From contig DHGT01000006.1 in assembly GCA_002402905.1 (NCBI GenBank), forward strand, positions 2,137 to 12,114: a stretch of 9,978 nt of DNA. The letters are read 5' to 3'. The stretch is from Desulfatitalea sp. UBA4791 (lineage in GTDB: Bacteria > Desulfobacterota > Desulfobacteria > Desulfobacterales > Desulfosarcinaceae). Every line of letters starts with the position of its first letter. Within the stretch, counting starts at the first letter, position 1. A model generated the notes under the pieces. It did no database searches. It was not told the origin of the DNA and saw only the letters and a list, made by a program, of their open reading frames with translations. A program made the translations under genes and the position numbers. Shown here in pieces: positions 1 through 6,935 of this stretch.

Positions 1-99
1 TCCACACACGCCGGGTTTAATGAATCGCATTCAGCAAGAATCCCCAACTTCAAAACGGATAACACCGGCAGCGGCATCACGACAAAATATGATTCAAGG
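1..99. other. Non-coding flank downstream of jetD
   Basis: This short stretch lies beyond the jetD stop codon, up to the window edge. I see no convincing ORF, no G+C-rich hairpin followed by a T-run, and no recognisable repeat. The end of the Wadjet transcript is therefore not resolved here and may lie outside the window. Confidence 0.4.
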
Positions 100-909
100 C
101 TAAAGCATTTCCGGCAAATCCACCACTTCCTGCTCCACTCCCCCATTGTACTGTTCGATCAGGCGGATCACCGGCCGGCATTCGGGATTGTCGGTGTCGA
201 AGGCGGCCTTGCGCTTCTGCTTGTCGAGAAATTCCCGGCGACCGTACTGCTGAAAAAGCGTCTCCAGGTTCGTTGGAATGTAGAGCCGGGCGGACGGCAC
301 CACCTTTTGCAGACGTTGGAAGATGTAAAGCCCTTCCCAATCGTAATCGCCGAAGTGCAGCACGGTTTCCGGAGGGTGACGAAAGGTATTGAGGGCGTCG
401 AGCACCATCTCGGAGACGTTGCCGCCCAGGTAGGCCACCATCACCGGGACAGGCGCGGCGGTATAGTCGGCGCGGTGAAACGGCTCCCAGTTTTCGATGG
501 TGAGCAGCCGCCAGCACGACGGCACGGGCAGTTCGGCCAGCCGGTCGCTGCACACGGCGGCCATGCCATAGGCGCGGGTCATGGCACTCAAGGGGCCATC
601 GCCGAACCACTTGAAGAGAAACGGCAGCACCGAATGGGCGCTCTTGCCAATTTTGCTCCCACCGCTGCGCACGATATTGGCCTGACGCGTGGGCAGGGTC
701 TGCCAATCGACCTTATGCGGCGGGTACCTGGCATCCGTCCATTGGCGCAACTGGTCCGGATCGGCGGCCACCACGGTCCGCCGCAGACCGGCGCTGCGAA
801 TGGCGACGATCTCCAGGGCGAGCAGCTCGCCTACGACCCGGCCGTCGGCGGCCGAATGGGCCACCCTGCCCGCTTCAAGAAGCGTGGTCAGCCAGGCGGG
901 GCGCTTCAT
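100..909 (-). CDS. jetD: Wadjet nuclease subunit JetD/MksG, Toprim (DUF2220) protein
   Basis: This is the last gene of the Wadjet operon, 269 aa. JetD/MksG is the nuclease that cuts DNA captured by the SMC-kleisin motor. The C-terminal half shows the Toprim signature: a glutamate in LTIENWEPF (E139), the metal-binding acidic pair in HFGDYDWEG (D188 and D190), and a late acidic motif VEQEVV near residues 258-263. Residues 1-130 are probably the winged-helix/arm region that contacts DNA and the complex. The start is well fixed: the frame closes at a stop at 943-945 and no ATG, GTG or TTG lies between that stop and the chosen ATG. The gene overlaps the end of jetC by 35 bases and lacks a strong Shine-Dalgarno sequence, which suggests translational coupling. 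As I recall, many JetD proteins are nearer 380-400 aa, so this one is short, with the reduction in the N-terminal part. The fold and role are well supported; activity is inferred. Confidence 0.87.
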   Translation of the reverse strand: MKRPAWLTTLLEAGRVAHSAADGRVVGELLALEIVAIRSAGLRRTVVAADPDQLRQWTDARYPPHKVDWQTLPTRQANIVRSGGSKIGKSAHSVLPFLFKWFGDGPLSAMTRAYGMAAVCSDRLAELPVPSCWRLLTIENWEPFHRADYTAAPVPVMVAYLGGNVSEMVLDALNTFRHPPETVLHFGDYDWEGLYIFQRLQKVVPSARLYIPTNLETLFQQYGRREFLDKQKRKAAFDTDNPECRPVIRLIEQYNGGVEQEVVDLPEML

Positions 910-3640
910 CGGACACCGGCGGTTGGGGTTTCTTGGTGACCTTCACCATGGCGGCCAGGTAACTGCGGCTGCCGTTGCGCCGGAAAATATAGTTGTGGGA
1001 AATATCCTTGCGGATTTCCGGGCTGGCGAATATGGGCAGAAAATTGTTGCGGCCGCAATAGGCGATCAACTGGTTGAGGTTGTCCGCGTCGATGCTGCCC
1101 ACCTCGTCGAGGAAGAAGGGGATGCGCGTGCCGACGATGTTCTTGCGCTCCTGCAGCAGGCCGATCAGCCCCAGGTAGATGACGATTTTGACACCGGTCT
1201 CGGTGCCGTGGGATTCGAAGCGGTGAATCTCGTAACGCTCCACCGGCTTGTCCTGGTAGCTGAACCGCACCGAGAACTTGAGGCGGAACATGTCCTTGAG
1301 GTTGATCTCGTTGCCGTACTTTTTGATCTGGTTGAAGTAATCTTCCACGATGGCGTGGGCCGCCTCGAGGGGTGTGGCCGGCGAACTCGCGGCGAACAGG
1401 TCCAGCTGGCCGGGCGTGCTGTGGTCGATGGCGTCCAGCAGGTCGGTCTTCTCCAGGGCCACCCCGATCTGCTCGATGTTGGAGATGCGCACGTTGCGCA
1501 CCGCCTTGTTGAGCGCCGCCACCTGGGCTTCCACCCCGGCGTAGGCCTGGGTGATCTTGGAGAGCTTGGCCCGCACGAGGGTGAAGACCCCGTCGTACTC
1601 GCGCTGCAACTGGGCTTCCAGCCCCCCGACCTCTTCGGCCAGGTCCGCCTTCTGGGCCAGCCAGCGCTCGAAGGAGATGTCGGCCGCGGCCCGCTCGTAG
1701 CGTGCCTCGAGCTCGGCCTTGGGTTCGTTCAAATCGTTTTGAAGGCGCCCCAGGGCCTTGACGATCTCTTCCAGTTGGGCTTGCAGCTGGTGATATTCGT
1801 CACGCAACGCCTCGAGGGTGAGCTCGTCCAGGTGTTGCGGCGCGGCGCTGTCGCAAGCCGTCAACCGGTCGTGCGCGCGGTTCACCTGCTCCCACTGGGC
1901 CTGGGCGGCCTGCAGGGCGGCATGGGTCTCGAGCTGCTCCCGGCGCACGGCCTGGTTCTCCTTCTCCTGCTCTTCCTGGGATTGCCGCATCGCCTGCACC
2001 GCCTCGGCCAACCGGTTCGCTTCGGCCGCAAGGCGATCGGAATTCTCCCAGCGGGCCGTCAACTCCCGCAGCTCGGCGAATTGGCCCAGAAGCGTCTCCT
2101 TGTCCCGGACGGCCGCATCCAGGTCCCTGAGTTCCTGCTCCTTGCGGGCCACGTTTCCGGCGATCTCGATCCGCGCGCGCACCTTGGCCATGTCGCTTTC
2201 AAGCCGCGATTTGCGAGATGCCAGGGGTTCCTGCTCCTTTTCGGGCACGAACCACGCGGACCGGGGCACATCCAGGCCGAACCCCTGGAAGTGTCCTTCC
2301 CCATCCAGGTATCCGGTGACCCCGGCCGAGGCCTCCAGAAACGCCTCCCGGTCGGTCAAGACCTCGGCCGCCCGCAGACTGGCCAGATCATGGGAGACCA
2401 GGAACCTGAGCAACGCCCGATGGGATTCGTCGAAACCGGCCTCCTCCCAAAGCTGCTGCAGGGTGCCGGCCTGCATCAGGCGCAACACACGCTCATGTTC
2501 GCGTTCCAACCCGCGCAACTGCCGTTGCAGATCCCCGGCATCGCCGGCCTGAACCGCCGCCAGGGCGTTCTGCAACTCCACCCGGCTGTGGGTCATTTCA
2601 TCCCGCTCCTTGCGGATCAACGGTTCCGAGTGCCGGGAGCAGAGCTCGGAAAGCTTTGCGAAACGCGCCTTCTGGACCTCGATCTCTTTCAGATCGGCCC
2701 CGGCCTCGTGAATGCGCTGCACCAGGCGCTTGATCGATTGATCCAGCCGCACCTGCCGATCCTCCTGGCGTTGATACTCACCGGCGCGCGCCTCCTTTTC
2801 CGCGGCCAGGCGGGCCAGGTAGACCGCAGACAAGTGATACAGCCGTTCGGCATGCCGCTGCCGGTTCTCCTCGGCCGCGGCAATCTGGGCCAGGATCGAC
2901 TGGTAGCGGGCCATGACTGGCTTGAGCCCTTCCAGCTCGTGCAGCTCGATCCGCAGCCGGTTGATGTGCCGGTACTTCTGCTCGAAATCCTGCAACAGGT
3001 TGAAGCTGGTCCTGACCGCCCCCTTTTCCACGATGCGGATCAAAAACTGCTGTACATCGGCCGCATCGATACGGTCCAGCCGCAGCAGCCCCTGCATGAG
3101 TTTGCGCAGCAGCCGGAAGTTGGTCTTGGAGAGATCGAACATGGGCACATTGTACTCGCTGCGCGTGTGCAGCCCGAGCAATGCCTCTTCGTAGCGCTCG
3201 AAGCGATCGAAACGGGCGAAGTCGCGGGAAAAGAAAGCGGCCTGGAGCTCCTGCAACGGCAGCGGCGTGTTGTCCGGGCCGAGAAAGGCCTGGAGATCGA
3301 AAGCGCCGTTGAACACGAAGTTGACCCGCGAATCCGATTCGCCGGTGCCGTAGATGCCCACCGTACGGATGCTGCCGGTGATGGTGCGCACCTCGAAGAG
3401 GATATAGGACCCCTCGGGACGGAAGTAAAAGTTCAGCGATTCTCCCACCGGCTTGATGAACGTCATCTCCTGGATGGTGGGGAAGAAGAGAAACTGGATC
3501 AGTGCGATCAGGCTGGTCTTGCCCACGTTGTTGGCGCCCACCAGGTGAACGGCCTCGACATCGAAGTTGAGGCTGAGGGTGTCGAACATGCCGCTGTTGA
3601 TCAGCCCGATTCTGCGGATGCTGCTGGTGTAGTTATGCAT
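875..3640 (-). CDS. jetC: Wadjet SMC-like ATPase JetC/MksB
   Basis: This is the motor subunit of the MukBEF-like condensin/Wadjet complex, 921 aa. The N-terminal head half carries a Walker A P-loop, GANNVGKTS (residues 35-43, Lys41). Two long Glu/Gln/Leu/Arg-rich coiled-coil stretches (roughly 240-400 and 465-700) flank a short, less charged segment near 435-460 that is the likely mini-hinge. The C-terminal head half has an ABC signature-like SHGTETG (810-816) and Walker B FFLDEVGS with Asp845 and catalytic Glu846, so both ATP-site halves look intact. The length is close to what I recall for MksB and well below MukB (about 1,480 aa). The ATG lies inside the last codons of jetB (8-base overlap) and the 3' end overlaps jetD. 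In characterised Wadjets the dimer of this motor extrudes DNA loops with JetA and JetB and senses small circular DNA. I do not assign a subtype (I, II or III), which would need profile searches. Confidence 0.92.
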   Translation of the reverse strand: MHNYTSSIRRIGLINSGMFDTLSLNFDVEAVHLVGANNVGKTSLIALIQFLFFPTIQEMTFIKPVGESLNFYFRPEGSYILFEVRTITGSIRTVGIYGTGESDSRVNFVFNGAFDLQAFLGPDNTPLPLQELQAAFFSRDFARFDRFERYEEALLGLHTRSEYNVPMFDLSKTNFRLLRKLMQGLLRLDRIDAADVQQFLIRIVEKGAVRTSFNLLQDFEQKYRHINRLRIELHELEGLKPVMARYQSILAQIAAAEENRQRHAERLYHLSAVYLARLAAEKEARAGEYQRQEDRQVRLDQSIKRLVQRIHEAGADLKEIEVQKARFAKLSELCSRHSEPLIRKERDEMTHSRVELQNALAAVQAGDAGDLQRQLRGLEREHERVLRLMQAGTLQQLWEEAGFDESHRALLRFLVSHDLASLRAAEVLTDREAFLEASAGVTGYLDGEGHFQGFGLDVPRSAWFVPEKEQEPLASRKSRLESDMAKVRARIEIAGNVARKEQELRDLDAAVRDKETLLGQFAELRELTARWENSDRLAAEANRLAEAVQAMRQSQEEQEKENQAVRREQLETHAALQAAQAQWEQVNRAHDRLTACDSAAPQHLDELTLEALRDEYHQLQAQLEEIVKALGRLQNDLNEPKAELEARYERAAADISFERWLAQKADLAEEVGGLEAQLQREYDGVFTLVRAKLSKITQAYAGVEAQVAALNKAVRNVRISNIEQIGVALEKTDLLDAIDHSTPGQLDLFAASSPATPLEAAHAIVEDYFNQIKKYGNEINLKDMFRLKFSVRFSYQDKPVERYEIHRFESHGTETGVKIVIYLGLIGLLQERKNIVGTRIPFFLDEVGSIDADNLNQLIAYCGRNNFLPIFASPEIRKDISHNYIFRRNGSRSYLAAMVKVTKKPQPPVSDEAPRLADHAS

Positions 3641-4220
3641 CGCCCTGCTCTTGTGCTCCTGCCACGGTGTCGTCCGGCTCCCCGGTGTTGATCTGCTGGT
3701 GCAGCCGCCGCGCCATATTGATCAGCCGTTCGGCGGGCCGTCGCAGCGTCAGCGTCCGCGCATCGTCGTCGTATTCCAGAAAACCCTTGTTGGCCAGGCG
3801 CCGGAAGAGCTGTTCCAGGGCGCCGTCGTTGCCGCTGTCGATGCCCACCTGGTCCAGATACTCCTTGCCGTACCCGTCCCGGAACCAGTCCAGTTCGGCC
3901 CAGGGAACGCTCAGTTGAAAAAGGTCCCCGTAACTCTTGCCCTTTTCCAGCCACAGATCGGCCAGCAGGAAAAGCGCCACCACGGCCTGCCGCTCCTCCT
4001 GGCTGAGGGTCTTGTTCTCCTTTTCGAGAAAGATCACCTGCTTCTCCCGCGACAGGGTGAAACCGCTCAGCGCCAGGTGGTCCCGGAACCAGTCGAAATG
4101 CCGGTCCAGGATCGCGTACCACCGGTCGTAGACCGCCTTGTACAGATCCGAGTCGCTGAACTGGTACCCGCGCAACAGCACCTGGATGATTTTCTGGGTA
4201 TCCTGGGGCACATCAACCAT
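3633..4220 (-). CDS. jetB: Wadjet/condensin subunit JetB/MksE (KITE-like)
   Basis: This 195-aa protein matches the MksE/JetB position and size (about 200 aa, between the kleisin and SMC genes). MksE-type proteins are tandem winged-helix dimers that bind the kleisin MksF and modulate the SMC ATPase. Visible here are an N-terminal helical block (RGYQFSDSDLYKAVYDRWYA), a stretch rich in aromatic and acidic residues, and a C-terminal winged-helix-like section (LEQLFRRLANKGFLEYDDDARTLTLRRPAERL). I chose the ATG at 4218-4220 because GGGAG sits 7 bases upstream and the overlap with jetA is only 8 bases. An in-frame ATG seven codons earlier (4239-4241), with a fair GGAAG upstream, is the alternative. 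The stop overlaps the jetC start by 8 bases. Assignment rests mainly on context plus length and fold-like pattern, since this family diverges quickly. Confidence 0.82.
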   Translation of the reverse strand: MVDVPQDTQKIIQVLLRGYQFSDSDLYKAVYDRWYAILDRHFDWFRDHLALSGFTLSREKQVIFLEKENKTLSQEERQAVVALFLLADLWLEKGKSYGDLFQLSVPWAELDWFRDGYGKEYLDQVGIDSGNDGALEQLFRRLANKGFLEYDDDARTLTLRRPAERLINMARRLHQQINTGEPDDTVAGAQEQGDA

Positions 4221-5460
4221 GGATAGACTCCCAAGTGACATCGAAATCTTCCATCTCCACCTCGAACTCGTTCAAATCAATGGTAAACGGACGGTCGCCC
4301 ATGCGCACGGCAAAGGGCGGATCGGTCATCACCAGCGGCAGCACCATGGCCTTGAGCCGTTCGTCGGGCGGATAGTCGCCGAACTCCCGGGCCACGAACC
4401 CCGGCCAGCCGGCGATATGGCGCTCTTTGGCCATGCACGCCAGCAGCGTCTCCTCCATGAGCAGCAGACGGTCGGCCGGTTCCTCCTTCGGCAGATGGAT
4501 GGCCAGGGGCCGGGGCCGGGGAACGAACTTGCGGTGCACCACGTCGTTGAAAAAGAGGCCCACCTTCTCCAGGTCGGCGGCCTGGTTGGACATCAACCCC
4601 GGGGCCACGATCGTCTCCGCCTGGAGTCGCGGCCACACGGTCCCCAGGCTGCCCAGGCAGCGCGCCAGGGCCTCCTTGATGCTCTTCTCCTCGAGCAGGG
4701 AGTTGAGCAGCGAGCGGCTGGTATCGATCAGGGTCTCGAAATGGCGGATCAGGGTGTAGTCGATATACTGGATATCGATGTTGAGCCGGCGCCGGCGCAT
4801 GTCCAGCTCCACCGACTCGCCCAGCAGGCGGCGGTTGGCGGCCAGGTCGGCCATGCGGCGACGCAGCAGGGCCATCTTGCGCACCGGTTCGGACTGGGGA
4901 TCGATCAGCTCGCGCAGCGGCTCGATGTAGCGGCGGTGAACGGTCCGCAGCGACTCGATGCGCGCGTCGATCGGCCGGCCCGCATCGTTGCGCTTCATGT
5001 CACCGAAAGCCCGCATGCAGGCCTGGTAATGCTGGTAACCGCTTTCGCGAACGTCACGCACCGCCAGGTAGAGCTTGTCCACCGTATCGGCGACCTGGGC
5101 CACCACCGGTTCCTCGGCGAACAGCTGCTGCTGTAACAGGTCGGTCAACGTGCCGATCTCATAGATCTGGTCGCGCAGGAAATCCGCGTGGGTCAACTTG
5201 CCGCGGCGCTCGTAAAAATTGACCAGACCGGCCACGATGGGGTTGACGGTATATTCGCAATCCGCTTCGGCGTAGAGGATCGCCGTGCGGCAGTAGCGCT
5301 CGATCACCCGGTCCTTTTCCGCCGGCGCGATGCCGTGCCGCTCCATGTAGGCCAGCAGCTGGGCGCGCGTGATCACGCCCTGCTCGGCGCACAAATCGAC
5401 CAGCAGCCCGTGGTGCAGGCTGGCGGTGCTCAAAAATCCCTGGAACGTGGTGATGGCCAT
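4213..5460 (-). CDS. jetA: Wadjet/condensin kleisin subunit JetA/MksF
   Basis: This is the kleisin subunit that bridges the JetC heads and recruits JetB, 415 aa from the chosen start. The N-terminal region looks like a winged helix (LLVDLCAEQGVITRAQLLAY and the following helix). The middle is almost entirely amphipathic helix with many Leu, Arg and Glu residues. The C-terminus is acidic (LNEFEVEMEDFDVTWESIHG), as expected for a segment contacting the SMC head. Size and gene order match MksF. The start is uncertain: the ATG at 5458-5460 precedes the family-like sequence MAITTFQGFLSTASL and has a GGGG 9 bases upstream. The frame continues to an ATG at 5473-5475 and a GTG at 5524-5526, only 8 bases after the upstream small gene ends, giving 437 aa. 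A GTG start coupled to that gene is possible. The 3' end overlaps jetB by 8 bases. Confidence 0.83.
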   Translation of the reverse strand: MAITTFQGFLSTASLHHGLLVDLCAEQGVITRAQLLAYMERHGIAPAEKDRVIERYCRTAILYAEADCEYTVNPIVAGLVNFYERRGKLTHADFLRDQIYEIGTLTDLLQQQLFAEEPVVAQVADTVDKLYLAVRDVRESGYQHYQACMRAFGDMKRNDAGRPIDARIESLRTVHRRYIEPLRELIDPQSEPVRKMALLRRRMADLAANRRLLGESVELDMRRRRLNIDIQYIDYTLIRHFETLIDTSRSLLNSLLEEKSIKEALARCLGSLGTVWPRLQAETIVAPGLMSNQAADLEKVGLFFNDVVHRKFVPRPRPLAIHLPKEEPADRLLLMEETLLACMAKERHIAGWPGFVAREFGDYPPDERLKAMVLPLVMTDPPFAVRMGDRPFTIDLNEFEVEMEDFDVTWESIHG

Positions 5461-5534
5461 CTCACGCGACCCCATGGACGCCGGTTGAAAGCCAGTCAAA
5501 TGAAGCGCGAAAACCTGCCCGGACACCGAAACGC

Positions 5535-5738
5535 TCAGCTCTCCGGGCTGCTTGGATCCTCCGGCGCCGATTCGCCGAAAGTGATGTCACAAATGGTCGC
5601 CATCCAGTTTTCGATCTGGTCCCGGTACGCCTCCGGACCCGTCTCCATCCCGCAGTCCCTGCAGGCCACTCTGGCGTTAGCTCACCGGCCGTGCAGCTCG
5701 GCGCGCCCTCCGCAAAAGATGCATGTCAGCTCGGGCAT
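5535..5738 (-). CDS. Small Lar-like zinc-ribbon protein with an in-frame TGA (candidate selenoprotein or nonsense-interrupted gene)
   Basis: The reading frame runs 67 codons from an ATG with an excellent ribosome-binding site (GGGGAGG, 5 bases upstream). It begins MPELTCIFCGGRAELHGR, then has a TGA at codon 19 (5682-5684), then continues ANARVACRDCGMETGPEAY to a TGA at 5535-5537. The two CxxC pairs (Cys6/Cys9 and Cys26/Cys29), the CGG after the first pair and the CG plus downstream Trp45 strongly resemble the Lar/restriction-alleviation zinc-ribbon pattern (CPFCGG...C..CG...W). The four zinc ligands are split by the stop, so only read-through or recoding would give a folded ribbon. A hairpin placed as in bacterial SECIS elements follows the stop (separate entry). 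The gene ends just before jetA and would be the first gene of the Wadjet operon. In Lar-like proteins the TGA position is in a variable loop, not a conserved Cys, so a recent nonsense mutation is at least as likely as selenocysteine. Confidence 0.6.
5649..5665 (-). promoter_or_regulatory. SECIS-like hairpin 3' of the in-frame UGA
   Basis: On the minus strand CCTGCAG pairs with CTGCGGG (7 bp, one G-U pair) across a GGA loop. It begins 16 bases after the in-frame UGA, so the loop lies 23 bases from it. The published bacterial SECIS consensus, as I recall it, requires a short stem, a 3-14-base loop with G in one of the first two loop positions, and a UGA-to-loop distance of about 16-37 bases; this hairpin fits. 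Part of the complementarity comes from the codons of the second CxxC pair, and such hairpins are frequent by chance in G+C-rich DNA. Confidence 0.3.
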
Positions 5739-5800
5739 GGATGCCTCCCCGGATCGTCTGGATCGGCTGGACCGAATCGTTCAACCCAGCTATGAGTCTG

Positions 5801-5827
5801 ATTATTTGCTTTGGACGTAAAGGTCAA
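5801..5827 (-). promoter_or_regulatory. Possible sigma70-type promoter of the Wadjet operon
   Basis: On the minus strand TTGACC (5822-5827, 5/6 match to the -35 box) is followed after 15 bases by AATAAT (5801-5806, 5/6 match to the -10 box). The -35 overlaps the last codons of the methyltransferase gene and the -10 lies about 60 bases before the zinc-ribbon ATG. The spacer is shorter than the ideal 17 bases, so this is a modest candidate. Read-through from the upstream methyltransferase gene is also possible because no terminator is visible between them. Confidence 0.35.
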
Positions 5828-6834
5828 TAGCCCCCCACCCTTCCACACACGATGCCCGACGTCACCGCCGCCTTCACGTCCAGCCGTTTCACATCCACCA
5901 CCCCGTTTCTCTCAAGTATACCCATCAGTTCCTGTTCGGAGTAGGCCCGGCCGCCGGGCGTGCCGAGAAGCATGTTGATGGAGAACAGGGCCGGGAACAA
6001 CGGACCGGTCTTGTCGTTGTTGAGGATGAATTCGTGGATGAACACCAGCCCTCCGGGTTTCAACGCCGATACCGCATGGGCCACGACCCTTTCCGCATCT
6101 TCCGGATTTTCGCCATGGAGGTTGTGGGAAAGCCAGGCCACGTCGTATGCCTTGTCAAAGTCCACGGTATCGTGGACATAGCTGCCTTCCTGGAAGTCAA
6201 TTCGGTCGGTCAGGCCGAATCGTGCGATGGTGTTTTCCGCGAAGACCCGGGTGGTGGGCAGATCGAACACCGTGGCCGTCATCCCCGGGTTCTCCAGGCA
6301 GAAATGGATGGCATAGGTTCCCGGCCCCCCACCGAAATCGAGAAACCGCTTCCGTCCCGAAAGGTCGATCTCCCTGGCGAAATGGGGCGCCAGGTCCATG
6401 GCCAGGTTGAACATGCCCATGAGAAAACTTTCCCGCTCGGATTCCGAGGCGGTCACCGGTCTTCGACGGCACGGTTTGCCGCTCAGAACCGATTCGCTCA
6501 TCCGATTCCACGAGTCCATCAGGTGGTGATAGTGCATGATGATGAACCCCGTGTAATCCGGCGAGGTCTTCACCAGGTATGTCAGGGAGAAATCCGTATT
6601 GGCGTAAAGCCCCATTTTCTTGGTGAGAAGGTCCATGGCGCACAGCGCGTTGAGCAGCGTTTCAACGCCGTGCGTGTTTCCGCCGATCCGTTGGGCCGCC
6701 GCTTCGGCATCTATCTTTTCGTTGCCGATGACCGTGAAGATCTCGAGTTTCACGCCGGTATGCAAGGCGCAGGTTTTCCAGTAGCTGTTGGCGACTTCGA
6801 GAAGGGTGTGTTTGGTCCAGGGGGATGCGTTCAT
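5824..6834 (-). CDS. SAM-dependent O-methyltransferase (acetylserotonin/hydroxyindole O-methyltransferase type)
   Basis: This 336-aa protein has the two-domain layout of the plant/bacterial O-methyltransferase family 2 (ASMT-like). An N-terminal winged-helix dimerisation domain (about 10-90) with the typical LEIFTVIG and GVETLLNALCAMDLL segments is followed by a Rossmann-type SAM-binding domain. The glycine-rich SAM loop is LDFGGGPGT (165-173). Asp191 in VFDLP is the expected ribose-binding acid. SHNLHGENPEDAERV holds His240, at the place of the catalytic base in this family (usually xLHDW). LKPGGLVFIHEF is the usual post-motif strand. The family methylates hydroxyls, and occasionally other atoms, of small aromatic or tetrapyrrole-like substrates; the substrate cannot be read from sequence. 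The ATG has GGAG 8 bases upstream. Neighbours on both sides are on the same strand, with gaps of 99 bases to the permease and 85 bases to the small zinc-ribbon gene, so it is probably a separate or loosely linked unit. Confidence 0.85.
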   Translation of the reverse strand: MNASPWTKHTLLEVANSYWKTCALHTGVKLEIFTVIGNEKIDAEAAAQRIGGNTHGVETLLNALCAMDLLTKKMGLYANTDFSLTYLVKTSPDYTGFIIMHYHHLMDSWNRMSESVLSGKPCRRRPVTASESERESFLMGMFNLAMDLAPHFAREIDLSGRKRFLDFGGGPGTYAIHFCLENPGMTATVFDLPTTRVFAENTIARFGLTDRIDFQEGSYVHDTVDFDKAYDVAWLSHNLHGENPEDAERVVAHAVSALKPGGLVFIHEFILNNDKTGPLFPALFSINMLLGTPGGRAYSEQELMGILERNGVVDVKRLDVKAAVTSGIVCGRVGGY

Positions 6835-6884
6835 CGTAACGGCTCCGCTAAGGATGGGGTCTGTTATGTTTTCTTTTCATGGGC

Positions 6885-6903
6885 TTCATCAGAAATTGAT
6901 GAA
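6885..6903. repeat. Perfect 7-bp inverted repeat upstream of the methyltransferase gene
   Basis: TTCATCA and TGATGAA flank a five-base spacer (GAAAT), about 50 bases upstream of the methyltransferase ATG. It is A+T-rich and has no T-run, so it resembles a dimeric-regulator operator more than a terminator. No regulator can be assigned. Confidence 0.35.
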
Positions 6904-6923
6904 TTCGTCAACAGTCGTTGATA

Positions 6924-6935
6924 GACGGCGCCGTC
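6924..6935. repeat. 12-bp palindrome at the permease stop codon
   Basis: GACGGCGCCGTC is a perfect palindrome overlapping the TGA of the permease gene. It could form a short hairpin (4-bp stem, 4-base loop) but has no following U-tract, so it is not a convincing intrinsic terminator. Confidence 0.25.

Noticed and set aside
689..3691. A 1000-codon open frame on the plus strand antisense to jetC
   Set aside because: It mirrors jetC, whose minus-strand translation has Walker A, coiled coils and Walker B. The plus-strand product is low-complexity Leu/Gly/Gln/Val-rich sequence with no domain and no ribosome-binding site, a common effect of G+C-rich codon use.
4138..5136. A 332-codon plus-strand frame opposite jetA and jetB
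   Set aside because: It is His/Gln/Gly-rich with no domain, and it is fully explained by the coding strand on the other side.
5188..5820. A 210-codon plus-strand frame spanning the jetA start and the upstream gap
   Set aside because: It is antisense to jetA and to the zinc-ribbon gene, has no recognisable domain, and its composition matches shadow frames elsewhere. The minus-strand zinc-ribbon frame explains the region better.
6924..6935. Intrinsic terminator after the permease gene
   Set aside because: The palindrome gives only a 4-bp stem with a 4-base loop and no U-tract follows, so there is no support for termination.
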